A DNA stretch of 6,279 bases from assembly GCA_030840885.1 (NCBI GenBank), contig JAVEDQ010000429.1, forward strand, positions 1 through 6,279, given 5' to 3'. Positions 1-5,458 of this stretch are shown in pieces (positions within the stretch are counted from its first letter, which is position 1; each line of letters opens with the position of its first letter). Under the pieces are notes generated by a model. That model had not been told where the DNA came from and did no database searches. It was given only the letters and a program-made list of their open reading frames with translations. Both the position numbers and the translations under genes were made by a program. The DNA comes from Frankiaceae bacterium. GTDB taxonomy: Bacteria; Actinomycetota; Actinomycetes; Frankiales; Frankiaceae.

Positions 1-111
1 CAGCACATGTTCGGAGTCGCCGACGCGCTGGCGACGGCAATCGGTCCGGAGCTGGCAAAGCGCCTTCCGGCCGGCGGTGTGCACACTGGTGGCGGCGGCC
101 TCGCGTTATGA
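1..111 (+). CDS. 3' end of a gene with a glycine-rich C-terminal tail (partial; possible sortase partner)
   Basis: The frame is open from base 1 to a TGA at 109-111, giving the last 36 residues of a protein whose start lies outside the window. It reads an Ala/Leu-rich stretch followed by LPAGGVHTGGGGLAL at the end. The tail resembles the GGVxTGGGG ends that I recall on actinobacterial DUF4397-type exported proteins encoded just before class F sortases, but the domain itself is not visible here. A canonical sorting signal would continue with a hydrophobic helix and a positively charged tail, and neither is present. The stop overlaps the ATG of the sortase gene by four bases (ATGA), which suggests translational coupling and a shared operon. 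The reading frame is well supported; the family and the substrate idea are inference. Confidence 0.6.
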   Translation, partial: QHMFGVADALATAIGPELAKRLPAGGVHTGGGGLAL

Positions 112-755
112 TCAGCAGAACCACCGGCCGATTGCTGGCCATCGTCCTGGTGCTCGGGCTCTCGCTACCCGTGCGGGAAGCGTCAGCCCCCGCGTTCGGG
201 TTCAGCCACCAGGCAGCAGGCCTGAACATCGACACGCCCCCACCGCCCGACGTGCACCCGCGTGGCTTCCACTCGACACGCACGCTGTCCACCGGACCAC
301 CGCCCGATCGGCTGCGTATCCCGTCGATCGACGTCGACACCCCCCTCGACCGCCTCCGACAGGAGCCGGACGGCTCAGTCCAGGTCCCAAGTCGGTGGCA
401 GGTCGCCGGGTGGTACGAGAACGGGCCTAAGCCCGGCGAGCCAGGCCCTGCGGCCATACTCGGCCACGTGGATTCGACTGCCGGCCCCGCCGTCTTCGCG
501 CGGCTGAGCAGGCTCCCCCCCGGAAGCGTGGTCCTGGTCGACGCCGGCGGGAGGACGACGCGGTTCCGGGTCAGCGGGTCCGCTGAATTTCCGAAGGACG
601 CCTTCCCCACTCAGCAGGTATACCTGCCGACGCTCGACCCGGTGCTGCAGCTCATCACGTGCGGCGGGGCGTTCGACCGCAGCACCGGCCACTACCACGA
701 CAACATCGTGGTGTCCGCAGAGCTCGAAGGCGCCGTCCCAGGTTCCAGCAGCTAG
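108..755 (+). CDS. Class F sortase (membrane-anchored cysteine transpeptidase)
   Basis: This 215-residue protein fits a sortase, an extracellular thiol transpeptidase that cleaves a sorting motif and attaches the protein to an amine acceptor. A hydrophobic segment at residues 8-25 would serve as signal anchor, followed by a Pro-rich linker (about 40-66). The sortase barrel starts near DRLRIPSIDVDTPL (67-80). The catalytic His is His120 in AAILGHVDS, and the catalytic Cys is Cys185 in LQLITCGGAFD. The LITCGG form and the YxDNxVV ending (196-202) are typical of class F. The third catalytic residue, Arg, is less clear: the only Arg after the Cys is Arg191, and residue 197 is His. The ATG at 108 overlaps the upstream stop; only a weak GGTGG lies upstream, so translation may depend on coupling. 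Length is normal for the class. Confidence 0.9.
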   Translation: MISRTTGRLLAIVLVLGLSLPVREASAPAFGFSHQAAGLNIDTPPPPDVHPRGFHSTRTLSTGPPPDRLRIPSIDVDTPLDRLRQEPDGSVQVPSRWQVAGWYENGPKPGEPGPAAILGHVDSTAGPAVFARLSRLPPGSVVLVDAGGRTTRFRVSGSAEFPKDAFPTQQVYLPTLDPVLQLITCGGAFDRSTGHYHDNIVVSAELEGAVPGSSS

Positions 756-797
756 CGGTGCAGCGACGGTGGACGCTGTTCCTGGACGGTCACCGGC

Positions 798-834
798 ACC
801 AGCCACACTCAGTGCTGGTTCTCCTCCGCGGAGG
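798..834 (+). terminator. Candidate terminator structures after the sortase gene
   Basis: About 40 bases after the sortase stop, ACCAGC (798-803) pairs with GCTGGT (814-819) around a 10-base loop. It is followed at once by the perfect palindrome CCTCCGCGGAGG (823-834). There is no T-run, which is common for actinobacterial terminators. Placement is right but the structures are modest. Confidence 0.35.
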
Positions 835-1203
835 GCCCTGCACCAGAGTGAGCGCGGCCGGAGTTCCTCGCACCGGGCTGACCTTGCGGTACCCGCGCAA
901 GGCGTGGAAGGCGCGTCTATCCGTGGAAGCCACCCCAGCCGCCGGAATGTCCCCACGTCGTCGTCCGCACCGCGACCGGCTCCCGCAGCCACGCCACTGC
1001 GCCGACAAACAGACGGCCGGCATGTTCGCGCATCCTGCCGGTCCACGTGGACGGGTGCCGGGAGTCGGCCGAACGGTCTACTGAAAAGCCGCGGGACGAC
1101 GCCACAGCGCCCACCTCCTCCATCGTCGCTAACAAGGACGTGGCCGGACGCAGTAGGGATACCTCGGGCGCGAGTTCGTGATCGGATCGGTGCATACCTA
1201 CCA

Positions 1204-1257
1204 GGCCGGTTCGACGCCGAGAGCTCTTCTCGGCGCCTCGCTCGCTCTGAACCGGCC
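1204..1257 (-). terminator. Nested hairpin downstream of the LURP gene, candidate terminator
   Basis: The outer arms GGCCGGTTC (1204-1212) and GAACCGGCC (1249-1257) are perfectly complementary over 9 bases. Inside them CGCCGAGA (1215-1222) pairs with TCTCGGCG (1228-1235) over 8 bases around a 5-base loop. A further pair CCGGCC/GGCCGG at 1256-1269 competes with the outer arm. The structure starts about 40 bases beyond the LURP stop on the minus strand, where a terminator would be expected. There is no clear T-run. A protein binding site is an alternative. Confidence 0.45.
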
Positions 1258-1296
1258 GGCCTCGGCCGGGCCGCAGCCACGGAGCGGCGACCAGGG

Positions 1297-1818
1297 TTAC
1301 CTCGGCTCGGGCGCCGTGGCGTCGAGCACCGCCGCGACGGCGAGGATCAACAGCGGATCCTGGCCGGCTACGACCTCTACCCCGTAGGTGTCGGAGAGGC
1401 GGAACCACTTCTTCGACACCGCGGCCACCTGACGTCCGTCCGCCTCGATCTCGTACTCGTGGTCCAGGATATGGCCCTTGACCTCGAGAGATGTCCCGTT
1501 CGCCACGTCGACGTCCCAGCGGTCCCGAAAGGGGCTGATCAAGGCCTTCTTGACCGTGGCAACGGTATGCCCGTCGCGGTCCTCGATCTCCATCGTGTCG
1601 CGGATCCGGAACCTGCGCTCCTGGATCTTCAGTAGCTCCGTGCCGGCCGCGTCCTCGAAGACGAGCGTCTTGCGCATCCGGAGCGCTTTGCCGTCCACCT
1701 TGAAGACGCGCTCACCGCGATCGTCCTCGATCCAGTAGTCGTCTCCGATGGAGAACAGTTTCTGGCGCATCTGGAACCGGGCCGTGCCCGTGTCGCCGTG
1801 CTTGTCTCGGAACATCAC
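1297..1818 (-). CDS. LURP-one-related family protein (DUF567, tubby-like fold)
   Basis: The 173-residue product matches the LURP-one-related family, small beta-barrel proteins with a tubby-like fold. Visible family signatures in order are MRQKLFSIGDDYWIED (17-32), the FKVDGKALRMRKTLVFED block (39-56), ELLKIQERRFRIRDTMEIED (61-80), and a C-terminal half with FRDRWDVDV and a central hydrophobic helix near 154-164. Some family members bind phospholipids or act as membrane scaffolds; the bacterial role is largely unknown, so no reaction can be assigned. The GTG at 1818 is chosen because GAGG (1827-1830) lies 8 bases upstream; the next codon, ATG at 1815, is also possible with an 11-base gap. The family core begins only at residue 17. 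A TAA stop in the same frame lies immediately upstream of the GTG. Confidence 0.88.
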   Translation of the reverse strand: MMFRDKHGDTGTARFQMRQKLFSIGDDYWIEDDRGERVFKVDGKALRMRKTLVFEDAAGTELLKIQERRFRIRDTMEIEDRDGHTVATVKKALISPFRDRWDVDVANGTSLEVKGHILDHEYEIEADGRQVAAVSKKWFRLSDTYGVEVVAGQDPLLILAVAAVLDATAPEPR

Positions 1819-2007
1819 TTAGTCGTCCTCGCCTGTCGGGACGCGGTTCGGCGCCAATGAACAACCCATCGTCTCGCAGGACGTGCCCGGCCTGACCGGC
1901 CCCACGCGGGCGTAGCTCCGGCCGAGTCGGTCGACCTCGGTCAGTCCGAGGACGCGCTGGACGAGTTCGAACTGCTGCCGGGGGGCCGTCCACCTCACCC
2001 CTGGCAC
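1819..2007 (-). pseudogene. Possible STAS (anti-sigma-factor antagonist) C-terminal remnant or small ORF
   Basis: This 62-codon frame begins at a GTG (2007) and ends with TAA directly abutting the LURP start, in the same frame; without a start requirement it stays open back to about 2094. Residues 6-27, from WTAP to DRLG, include FELVQRVLGLTEVDRL. This resembles the last helix of SpoIIAA-like STAS domains, where a VRRVLELTGLDRL-type pattern is usual. Codons in this part end mostly in G or C. The STAS core, including the phosphorylatable Ser region, is missing, and upstream sequence in all three minus frames shows none. The final residues (CETMGCSLAPNRVP and on) are unrelated to STAS as I know it. 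It is best read as a decayed fragment, possibly still translated and coupled to LURP, or as chance similarity. Confidence 0.3.
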
Positions 2008-2088
2008 GCGCGACCGGTACGGCCGGGTCGCTTCCGTCGCGTGAACGACGGTGAGGCTGCGCGGGACAGGTGGCGCAGGGCTTCGGCT

Positions 2089-2098
2089 GTGACGTCAC
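2089..2098. promoter_or_regulatory. 10-base palindrome in the divergent region, candidate operator
   Basis: GTGACGTCAC is a perfect palindrome 107 bases before the membrane-protein start and 270 bases before the LURP start. Position suits regulation of the plus-strand gene, but ten-base palindromes with GC-rich content also arise by chance. No confident -35/-10 pair was found in this 387-base gap. Confidence 0.2.
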
Positions 2099-2194
2099 CT
2101 GGGGACGAGAATTGCCTGCGGCTGAGTGCTGCAGCCCCGTCGCCGAGGTGGCGATTGCAGTACTGACCCGACTGCCCGGCGGGCCGGACCTTGT

Positions 2195-2200
2195 GGGAGG
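2195..2200 (+). promoter_or_regulatory. Ribosome binding site deciding the start at 2206
   Basis: GGGAGG stands 5 bases before ATG 2206. It lies inside the longer version of the frame that begins at TTG 2191, which has no comparable site, so the ATG is the likely start. Confidence 0.65.
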
Positions 2201-2205
2201 CGGAC

Positions 2206-2818
2206 ATGCGCGACGACCCGGCTGAATCTGTCTGGCTTGCGAGTCGCTTCCCCGGGCGAGATGCGGAGACGACCATCGCGCGGGCTCGCCGGCGTCGCCT
2301 CGTCATCGTGACTTCGCTGGCCCTGGCCGCAGTGGCGGCCGGCGTGGTCGTCGGCGTCGTGCACGGGCACGACGTCCGCGCATCACCGCGGCATCGTTCC
2401 GAGCCGGCGCCATGGCGCGAGGTCCTGGGCTTCTTGCTGCTGATGGCCGGAGTCGCCATCGAGCTCGTCGGGTTGGTCCGGCTGAGCCGCAGCGGCTCCC
2501 TTCGGGACAACTGGCGCTCGCCACTGCTGGCACTCCCGTTCCGCGAACGACGCCGAATCGTGGCCCAGGTCCGCGGACGCCGGCCGACCCCACCGGAAGA
2601 CGTCCCGGTCGCGCGAGGTACGGCACGACGCCTCGTCAATCAGGCCAAGGCGTGGCCGATTTTCCTGGGGCTCGCGATGGTGACGCTCGGGCAGCTCGTG
2701 ATGGCGCGGAACGTCGTCCTCGCGGTCGTGTTCGGCCTCGTTCTGGGCTTGTTCGTGGTCGTCATCCCGCTGATCCTGCGCGGGTCGGCGGTTCCTGACC
2801 GAGCATCCGGTCGAATAG
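2206..2818 (+). CDS. Small membrane protein with four predicted helices, 3' end apparently frameshifted
   Basis: I do not recognise a named family. From ATG 2206 the protein has an Arg-rich cytosolic start (1-31), hydrophobic helices at about 32-52, 73-93, 148-167 and 168-189, and a charged segment between helices 2 and 3 (RERRRIVAQVRGRRPTPPED). The ATG is preferred over an in-frame TTG at 2191 because GGGAGG (2195-2200) stands 5 bases before it. After residue 191 (near 2780) the original frame loses its GC-rich third positions: of ten codons from 2791, only three end in G or C. It then runs to 3090, 214 bases into the opposite-strand DedA gene. In the next frame, 2780-2818 reads AGRRFLTEHPVE and stops at TAG, a natural-looking charged tail. 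A one-base indel in 2778-2791, real or a sequencing error, explains this. Read literally, the unbroken frame is 2206-3090. Confidence 0.7.
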
Positions 2819-2876
2819 GGGAGCGACGACAGCAGCTACGTGTGGCGCTCCTGGTGAGTCGAACCTGCACGCGACG

Positions 2877-3500
2877 TCAGGAGACGCGGGCCGGGCTCTG
2901 CTTGGAGCGCCGCGACCGCACGACCTTCACCGTGACGACGACGGCGATGACAGCGAGCAGGATCAGTCCCGCAAGGGTCCCGTTGTGGGCCACCCGCTCG
3001 TACTGGCTCCCGGCGGCGTACCCGAGCAGCACGAATGCCGTCGCCCAGATCAGGCCCCCCGCCGCGTTCCAGGCGAGGAACCTGCCGTAGGGGATGCCGC
3101 TCATCCCCGACATCCCGGGGACGAGGACGCGCAGCGCCGCGGTGAACCGGCCGAGGAAGACGGCCTTGCCGCCGTTGCGCCGCACTGCCTGCTCGGCCTT
3201 CTCGATGTGCTCGGGTTTCATGATCCGGTCGGGCAGGCCCTTGAGCAGTCGGTTGCCGTAGCGACGGCCCACCTCGTAGCCGATGCTGTCGCCGATGATC
3301 GCACCGGCGATGCCGGCGACGAGTGCGGCCCACAGCGGGAGTTTGTGCTGGTTGGCCAGCACCCCGCCGAGGATGACGCCGATCTCGCCCGGAACGACGA
3401 AGCCGACGAACGCGGATGCCTCGAGGGCCGGCAGGGCGAACACGAGCAGCAGGGCGAGGGCAGGTGGCAGCAAGAGGATCTTGTCAGCGAGGGAGGACAC
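2877..3500 (-). CDS. DedA / VTT-domain family membrane protein
   Basis: The 207-residue product is a DedA-family integral membrane protein. The family is linked to flipping of undecaprenyl phosphate or phospholipids, to envelope integrity and to proton-dependent transport; the exact substrate here is unknown. Family marks are the reentrant segment LPALEASAFVGFVVPGE (23-39) with its acidic residues and PGE, then GDSIGYEVGRRYG (70-82). The second half has FLGRFTAALRVLVPGMSGMSGIPYGRFLAWNAAGG (115-149) with the conserved Arg118 and Arg124, and a WATAFVLLGYAAG end (152-164). A last helix spans about 175-195, with a basic tail. GTG 3500 is supported by GGAG (3506-3509) 5 bases upstream. It follows the glycosyltransferase gene by 163 bases on the same strand and may have its own promoter; a palindrome lies just upstream of the ribosome site. 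Confidence 0.93.
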   Translation of the reverse strand: MSSLADKILLLPPALALLLVFALPALEASAFVGFVVPGEIGVILGGVLANQHKLPLWAALVAGIAGAIIGDSIGYEVGRRYGNRLLKGLPDRIMKPEHIEKAEQAVRRNGGKAVFLGRFTAALRVLVPGMSGMSGIPYGRFLAWNAAGGLIWATAFVLLGYAAGSQYERVAHNGTLAGLILLAVIAVVVTVKVVRSRRSKQSPARVS

Positions 3501-3517
3501 GGGCGCTCCAGGGGGTG

Positions 3518-3530
3518 AGACCTGAGGTCT
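3518..3530. promoter_or_regulatory. Palindrome next to the DedA ribosome binding site, candidate operator
   Basis: AGACCT (3518-3523) and AGGTCT (3525-3530) form a perfect inverted repeat around one central base, centred 24 bases upstream of the DedA GTG. This position is typical for a repressor site, or the repeat could form a small stem in the leader. No -10/-35 pair is clear nearby. Confidence 0.3.
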
Positions 3531-3624
3531 GCCCCGGACGCATGTGCAGCGCGTGAGTCAGGGGGACCGGTCTTTCGAGCGACCCGGTTCGACGAGCTGA
3601 CGCGGGGTCGTGAGTTGGAAGTTC

Positions 3625-3653
3625 CGCCCTGGGACGTCGAATTCGCGCCCTGG
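3625..3653. repeat. Pair of 8-base direct repeats 21 bases apart
   Basis: CGCCCTGG occurs at 3625-3632 and again at 3646-3653. The 21-base period equals two helical turns, which would put both copies on the same DNA face, as in activator half-sites. They lie between the glycosyltransferase stop and the DedA gene. Eight GC-rich bases repeated once can be chance. Confidence 0.25.
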
Positions 3654-3663
3654 CATTCGGGGC

Positions 3664-4947
3664 TCAGGGAAAGGCGAGCGTGGCGAGCAGATGCATCATC
3701 GTGAATCCGACGAGCAGCGAGGCCTCCACCCCGACGACGACTCCGAGCAGGGTCTCGCGCCCCCGCTCCCGTAGCCAGCCCGCCAGCGGCAGGATCAGCG
3801 GGAAAGCGGCCGCGAGGAAGCGCACCTTCGGCATCAGCGCCGATGTCGTCGCGGGGACCACCAGCGACACGACGGTGTAGACGACGAGCATGGCCGGCGG
3901 CAGTCGTAGAACGAAGAAGACCGCGAGCACGAGCAGGATGGCGACGCTGATCCAGACGAGCACGGCGAGTCCGGTCGCCGGAGCCCGCACGTTCTCGGCG
4001 ATGGCGCCGGAGACGTCGGTGGCGAACGAGCGACCGAAGTCGATGTGGTTGCCGAACAACTGCTCGGCCTCGCGCCAGGCCAGCGGGTGACCGGTGTGGC
4101 GCCAGCCGTAGACGGCGAAGGCGACCAGCCCGAGCGGGGCCAGCAGCGGGGCGATGAGGGGTCGCAACCGGCGCAGGCCGTCCTCGCCTGTTGCGGGACG
4201 GGCCACCGCCGCGAGGACGACCCAGGCCAGCGCCGCGAACACCGCCATCGCAATGGGCGGCCGGGTCGCCCCGGCGAGGGCGGCGAGGATGCCCGCGACC
4301 CACCAACGTCGGTGCAGCAGCGCCAGGAGCGTGCCGGCGGCCAGGCACAGTGCGAGCGGCTCGCTGTAGGCGGCCGAGAACACGTTCGTCCCGGGAAAGA
4401 AGACGTAGAGCAGTACGGCGACGTCGGCGGTTCGGTCGTCGGTCACCCGCGCGAAGACCATCCGCACCAGCAGGGCCAGGACCCCGGCCAGCAGGAAGTT
4501 CAGCAGGTAGGCGGCGATGGTCGGGTGGCCGCCGATGAGGTTGCCGGTGCCGCGGACCAGGAGGGGCCACAGCGGGAAGAACGCGAGCGGGCTGTACGGG
4601 CGGTCCTGCGAGAGCGGCTCGATCACCGACGGGTAACCGTGGCGAGCGATCTCGAGGTACCAGAAGCTGTCCCAGCGCTCGAACCAGTTGCTGGCGCGAG
4701 CGGGCGGTGCGATGCCGACGGCCATCAGCCCCGCGAGCCAGACCAGGACCCGGCTCGCGAGGTACAGCCCGAACGCCCGGACGACCCCGCGGGGGAGCCG
4801 GCCCTTGCGCGGGGTGCTCGTCGCCCGGCGCGACGACGGATCGAGGAGTGTGGCGCTCAGATCACCGGCGGGCGGGTCCACCACCGGCCGGGACCGGCGC
4901 GGGGTGGCGCGGCCGGCAGGCGGGCGATCGTCGGACTCGACCAGCAA
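3664..4947 (-). CDS. PIG-V-like GT-C mannosyltransferase (integral membrane)
   Basis: This 427-residue multi-pass protein fits the bacterial PIG-V-like GT-C family, which uses polyprenyl-phosphate-linked sugars and acts on the outer membrane face. After a hydrophilic Pro/Arg-rich start (1-54), the first helix (about 59-76) leads into NWFERWDSFWYLEIARHGYP (87-106). Here the Asp of RWDS (Asp93) is the likely catalytic acid in the first outer loop. AFFPLWPLLVRG (122-133) and GATRPP (226-231) are further family marks, and about nine to ten more helices follow to the end. Acceptor and sugar cannot be told from sequence; mannose is the family default. I choose TTG 4947 because GGAGG (4954-4958) lies 6 bases upstream. 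Longer versions run antisense through the DUF2218 gene, and GTG 4884 lacks a ribosome site. The hydrophilic N-terminus is presumably cytosolic. Confidence 0.85.
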   Translation of the reverse strand: MLVESDDRPPAGRATPRRSRPVVDPPAGDLSATLLDPSSRRATSTPRKGRLPRGVVRAFGLYLASRVLVWLAGLMAVGIAPPARASNWFERWDSFWYLEIARHGYPSVIEPLSQDRPYSPLAFFPLWPLLVRGTGNLIGGHPTIAAYLLNFLLAGVLALLVRMVFARVTDDRTADVAVLLYVFFPGTNVFSAAYSEPLALCLAAGTLLALLHRRWWVAGILAALAGATRPPIAMAVFAALAWVVLAAVARPATGEDGLRRLRPLIAPLLAPLGLVAFAVYGWRHTGHPLAWREAEQLFGNHIDFGRSFATDVSGAIAENVRAPATGLAVLVWISVAILLVLAVFFVLRLPPAMLVVYTVVSLVVPATTSALMPKVRFLAAAFPLILPLAGWLRERGRETLLGVVVGVEASLLVGFTMMHLLATLAFP

Positions 4948-4953
4948 GCGGGG

Positions 4954-4958
4954 CCTCC
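4954..4958 (-). promoter_or_regulatory. Ribosome binding site deciding the TTG start of the glycosyltransferase
   Basis: On the minus strand GGAGG stands 6 bases before TTG 4947. It is the only strong site in front of any start codon in this frame. A short stem, AGGGC/GCCCT around a 4-base loop (4961-4974), lies two bases upstream of it in the leader. Confidence 0.6.
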
Positions 4959-4987
4959 AAAGGGCGTTCGCCCTGGTGTGCCCCGGA

Positions 4988-5004
4988 GGCGTCAGGCTGA
5001 CGCC
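4988..5004 (-). terminator. Hairpin after the DUF2218 gene, candidate terminator or leader stem
   Basis: GGCGTCA (4988-4994) and TGACGCC (4998-5004) pair over 7 bases around a 3-base loop, 43 bases beyond the DUF2218 stop on the minus strand. There is no T-run. It could end DUF2218 transcription, or be an attenuating or stabilising stem in the leader of the glycosyltransferase mRNA. Confidence 0.4.
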
Positions 5005-5047
5005 CTCTCGCGACTTTCGTCTCAAGAGTGGACCAATCGCGTGTCGG

Positions 5048-5344
5048 TCAGCGGATCCACTCCACGACGAGCTCCTGCCGCTGGCCGAACCGCTCGAGGT
5101 GGCGCCCCAGCACGTCCTGCACCTGGGCGAGCCCGGCCTCGTCCGGCGCTTCAGCGAGCAGGACGAGGACACCGTCGCCCGGCACGACCGTGCCGCGGGC
5201 GTCGCCGATGTCGGCCGCTGAGCCGGGACCGGCCGGGGAATCCACGTCAGCGAAGGCGACCTTGCGGCCGAGGTGGGCGACGAGTTGCTTGGCGTAACGC
5301 TCTGGCGTGGCGGTGGGGACGTCGGCGCGGGCGGTCAGGGTCAT
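5048..5344 (-). CDS. DUF2218 domain-containing protein
   Basis: The 98-residue protein is a stand-alone DUF2218 domain, of usual length. Family marks are the N-terminal RADVPTATPERYAKQLVAHLGRK block (6-28), with RYxKQLxxH, and the C-terminal stretch HLERFGQRQELVVEW (82-96). A hydrophobic strand VLVLLAEAPDEAGL (59-72) joins them. The biochemical function is unknown; there is no signal peptide or membrane segment, so it should be cytosolic. ATG 5344 is supported by GAAGG (5351-5355) 6 bases upstream. The gene is divergent from the VOC gene and shares with it a short control region carrying an AT-rich inverted repeat. It may be the first gene of a run with the glycosyltransferase 100 bases downstream, although a hairpin stands between them. 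Confidence 0.9.
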   Translation of the reverse strand: MTLTARADVPTATPERYAKQLVAHLGRKVAFADVDSPAGPGSAADIGDARGTVVPGDGVLVLLAEAPDEAGLAQVQDVLGRHLERFGQRQELVVEWIR

Positions 5345-5390
5345 GTCGGGCCTTCTTCTCGAGTCGGGATCAACCGGTGCAGGCGGCTTC

Positions 5391-5403
5391 TAGTTGAGAA
5401 CTA
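5391..5403. promoter_or_regulatory. AT-rich inverted repeat in the divergent DUF2218/VOC promoter region, candidate operator
   Basis: TAGTT (5391-5395) and AACTA (5399-5403) form an inverted repeat with a 3-base centre, in one of the few AT-rich spots of the window. TAGTTGA-type half-sites are typical of MarR-family operators, though no MarR gene is in view. On the minus strand it adjoins a possible promoter, TTGTGG and TACTTT with 18 bases between them, for DUF2218. It could control one or both genes. Confidence 0.35.
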
Positions 5404-5446
5404 AAGTATGTCCGATCCATTCAAGACCACAAGGTGGGATACGTCC

Positions 5447-5452
5447 TACCGT
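5447..5452 (+). promoter_or_regulatory. Possible -10 element for a leaderless VOC transcript
   Basis: TACCGT fits the actinobacterial TANNNT pattern and ends 6 bases before ATG 5459. That is the distance expected if transcription starts at the A of the ATG. It would explain the missing ribosome site: the nearest, AAGGTGGG at 5431-5438, is 20 bases away. No good -35 was found. Confidence 0.3.
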
Positions 5453-5458
5453 CCGGAC

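Larger units (their letters stand above)
756..1296. other. 541-base region without a recognisable gene
   Basis: This stretch lies between the convergent 3' ends of the sortase gene (+) and the LURP gene (-). Long open frames cross it on both strands, but their translations are Arg/Pro/Ser-rich, low in hydrophobic order and match no family I know; I regard them as products of high GC. It contains several inverted repeats: 798-819, 823-834, a 12-base palindrome GTCCACGTGGAC at 1041-1052, and a nested hairpin at 1204-1257. A small unrecognised gene or a decayed one cannot be excluded. Confidence 0.6.

Noticed and set aside
1041..1052. Palindrome GTCCACGTGGAC
   Set aside because: Perfect over 12 bases but isolated in the gene-free stretch, with no promoter or gene start nearby to give it a role.
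917..1195. Minus-strand frame of about 90 codons from an ATG near 1193 in the gene-free stretch
   Set aside because: No ribosome site or family resemblance; composition like the other random frames there.
769..1635. A 288-codon plus-strand frame crossing the gene-free stretch and the LURP gene
   Set aside because: Half of it is antisense to LURP and the rest is low-complexity with no recognisable motif or ribosome site.
2845..2875. GGTTCGACTC on the minus strand, resembling a tRNA T-loop
   Set aside because: The flanking bases do not pair as a T-stem, and no acceptor or anticodon arm can be found.
3218..4570. A 450-codon minus-strand open frame across the glycosyltransferase and DedA genes
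   Set aside because: It is the wrong frame of two well-supported genes and its Arg/Pro-rich translation has no domain.
4948..5172. Longer version of the glycosyltransferase starting at 5172
   Set aside because: Its first 42 or so residues are antisense to the DUF2218 gene and Ser/Arg-rich; a strong ribosome site supports the TTG at 4947.
4045..5397. A 450-codon plus-strand open frame antisense to the glycosyltransferase and DUF2218 genes
   Set aside because: Its translation is Arg/Gly/Ala/Gln-rich without family motifs, while the minus-strand frames show clear domains; it is a high-GC shadow.
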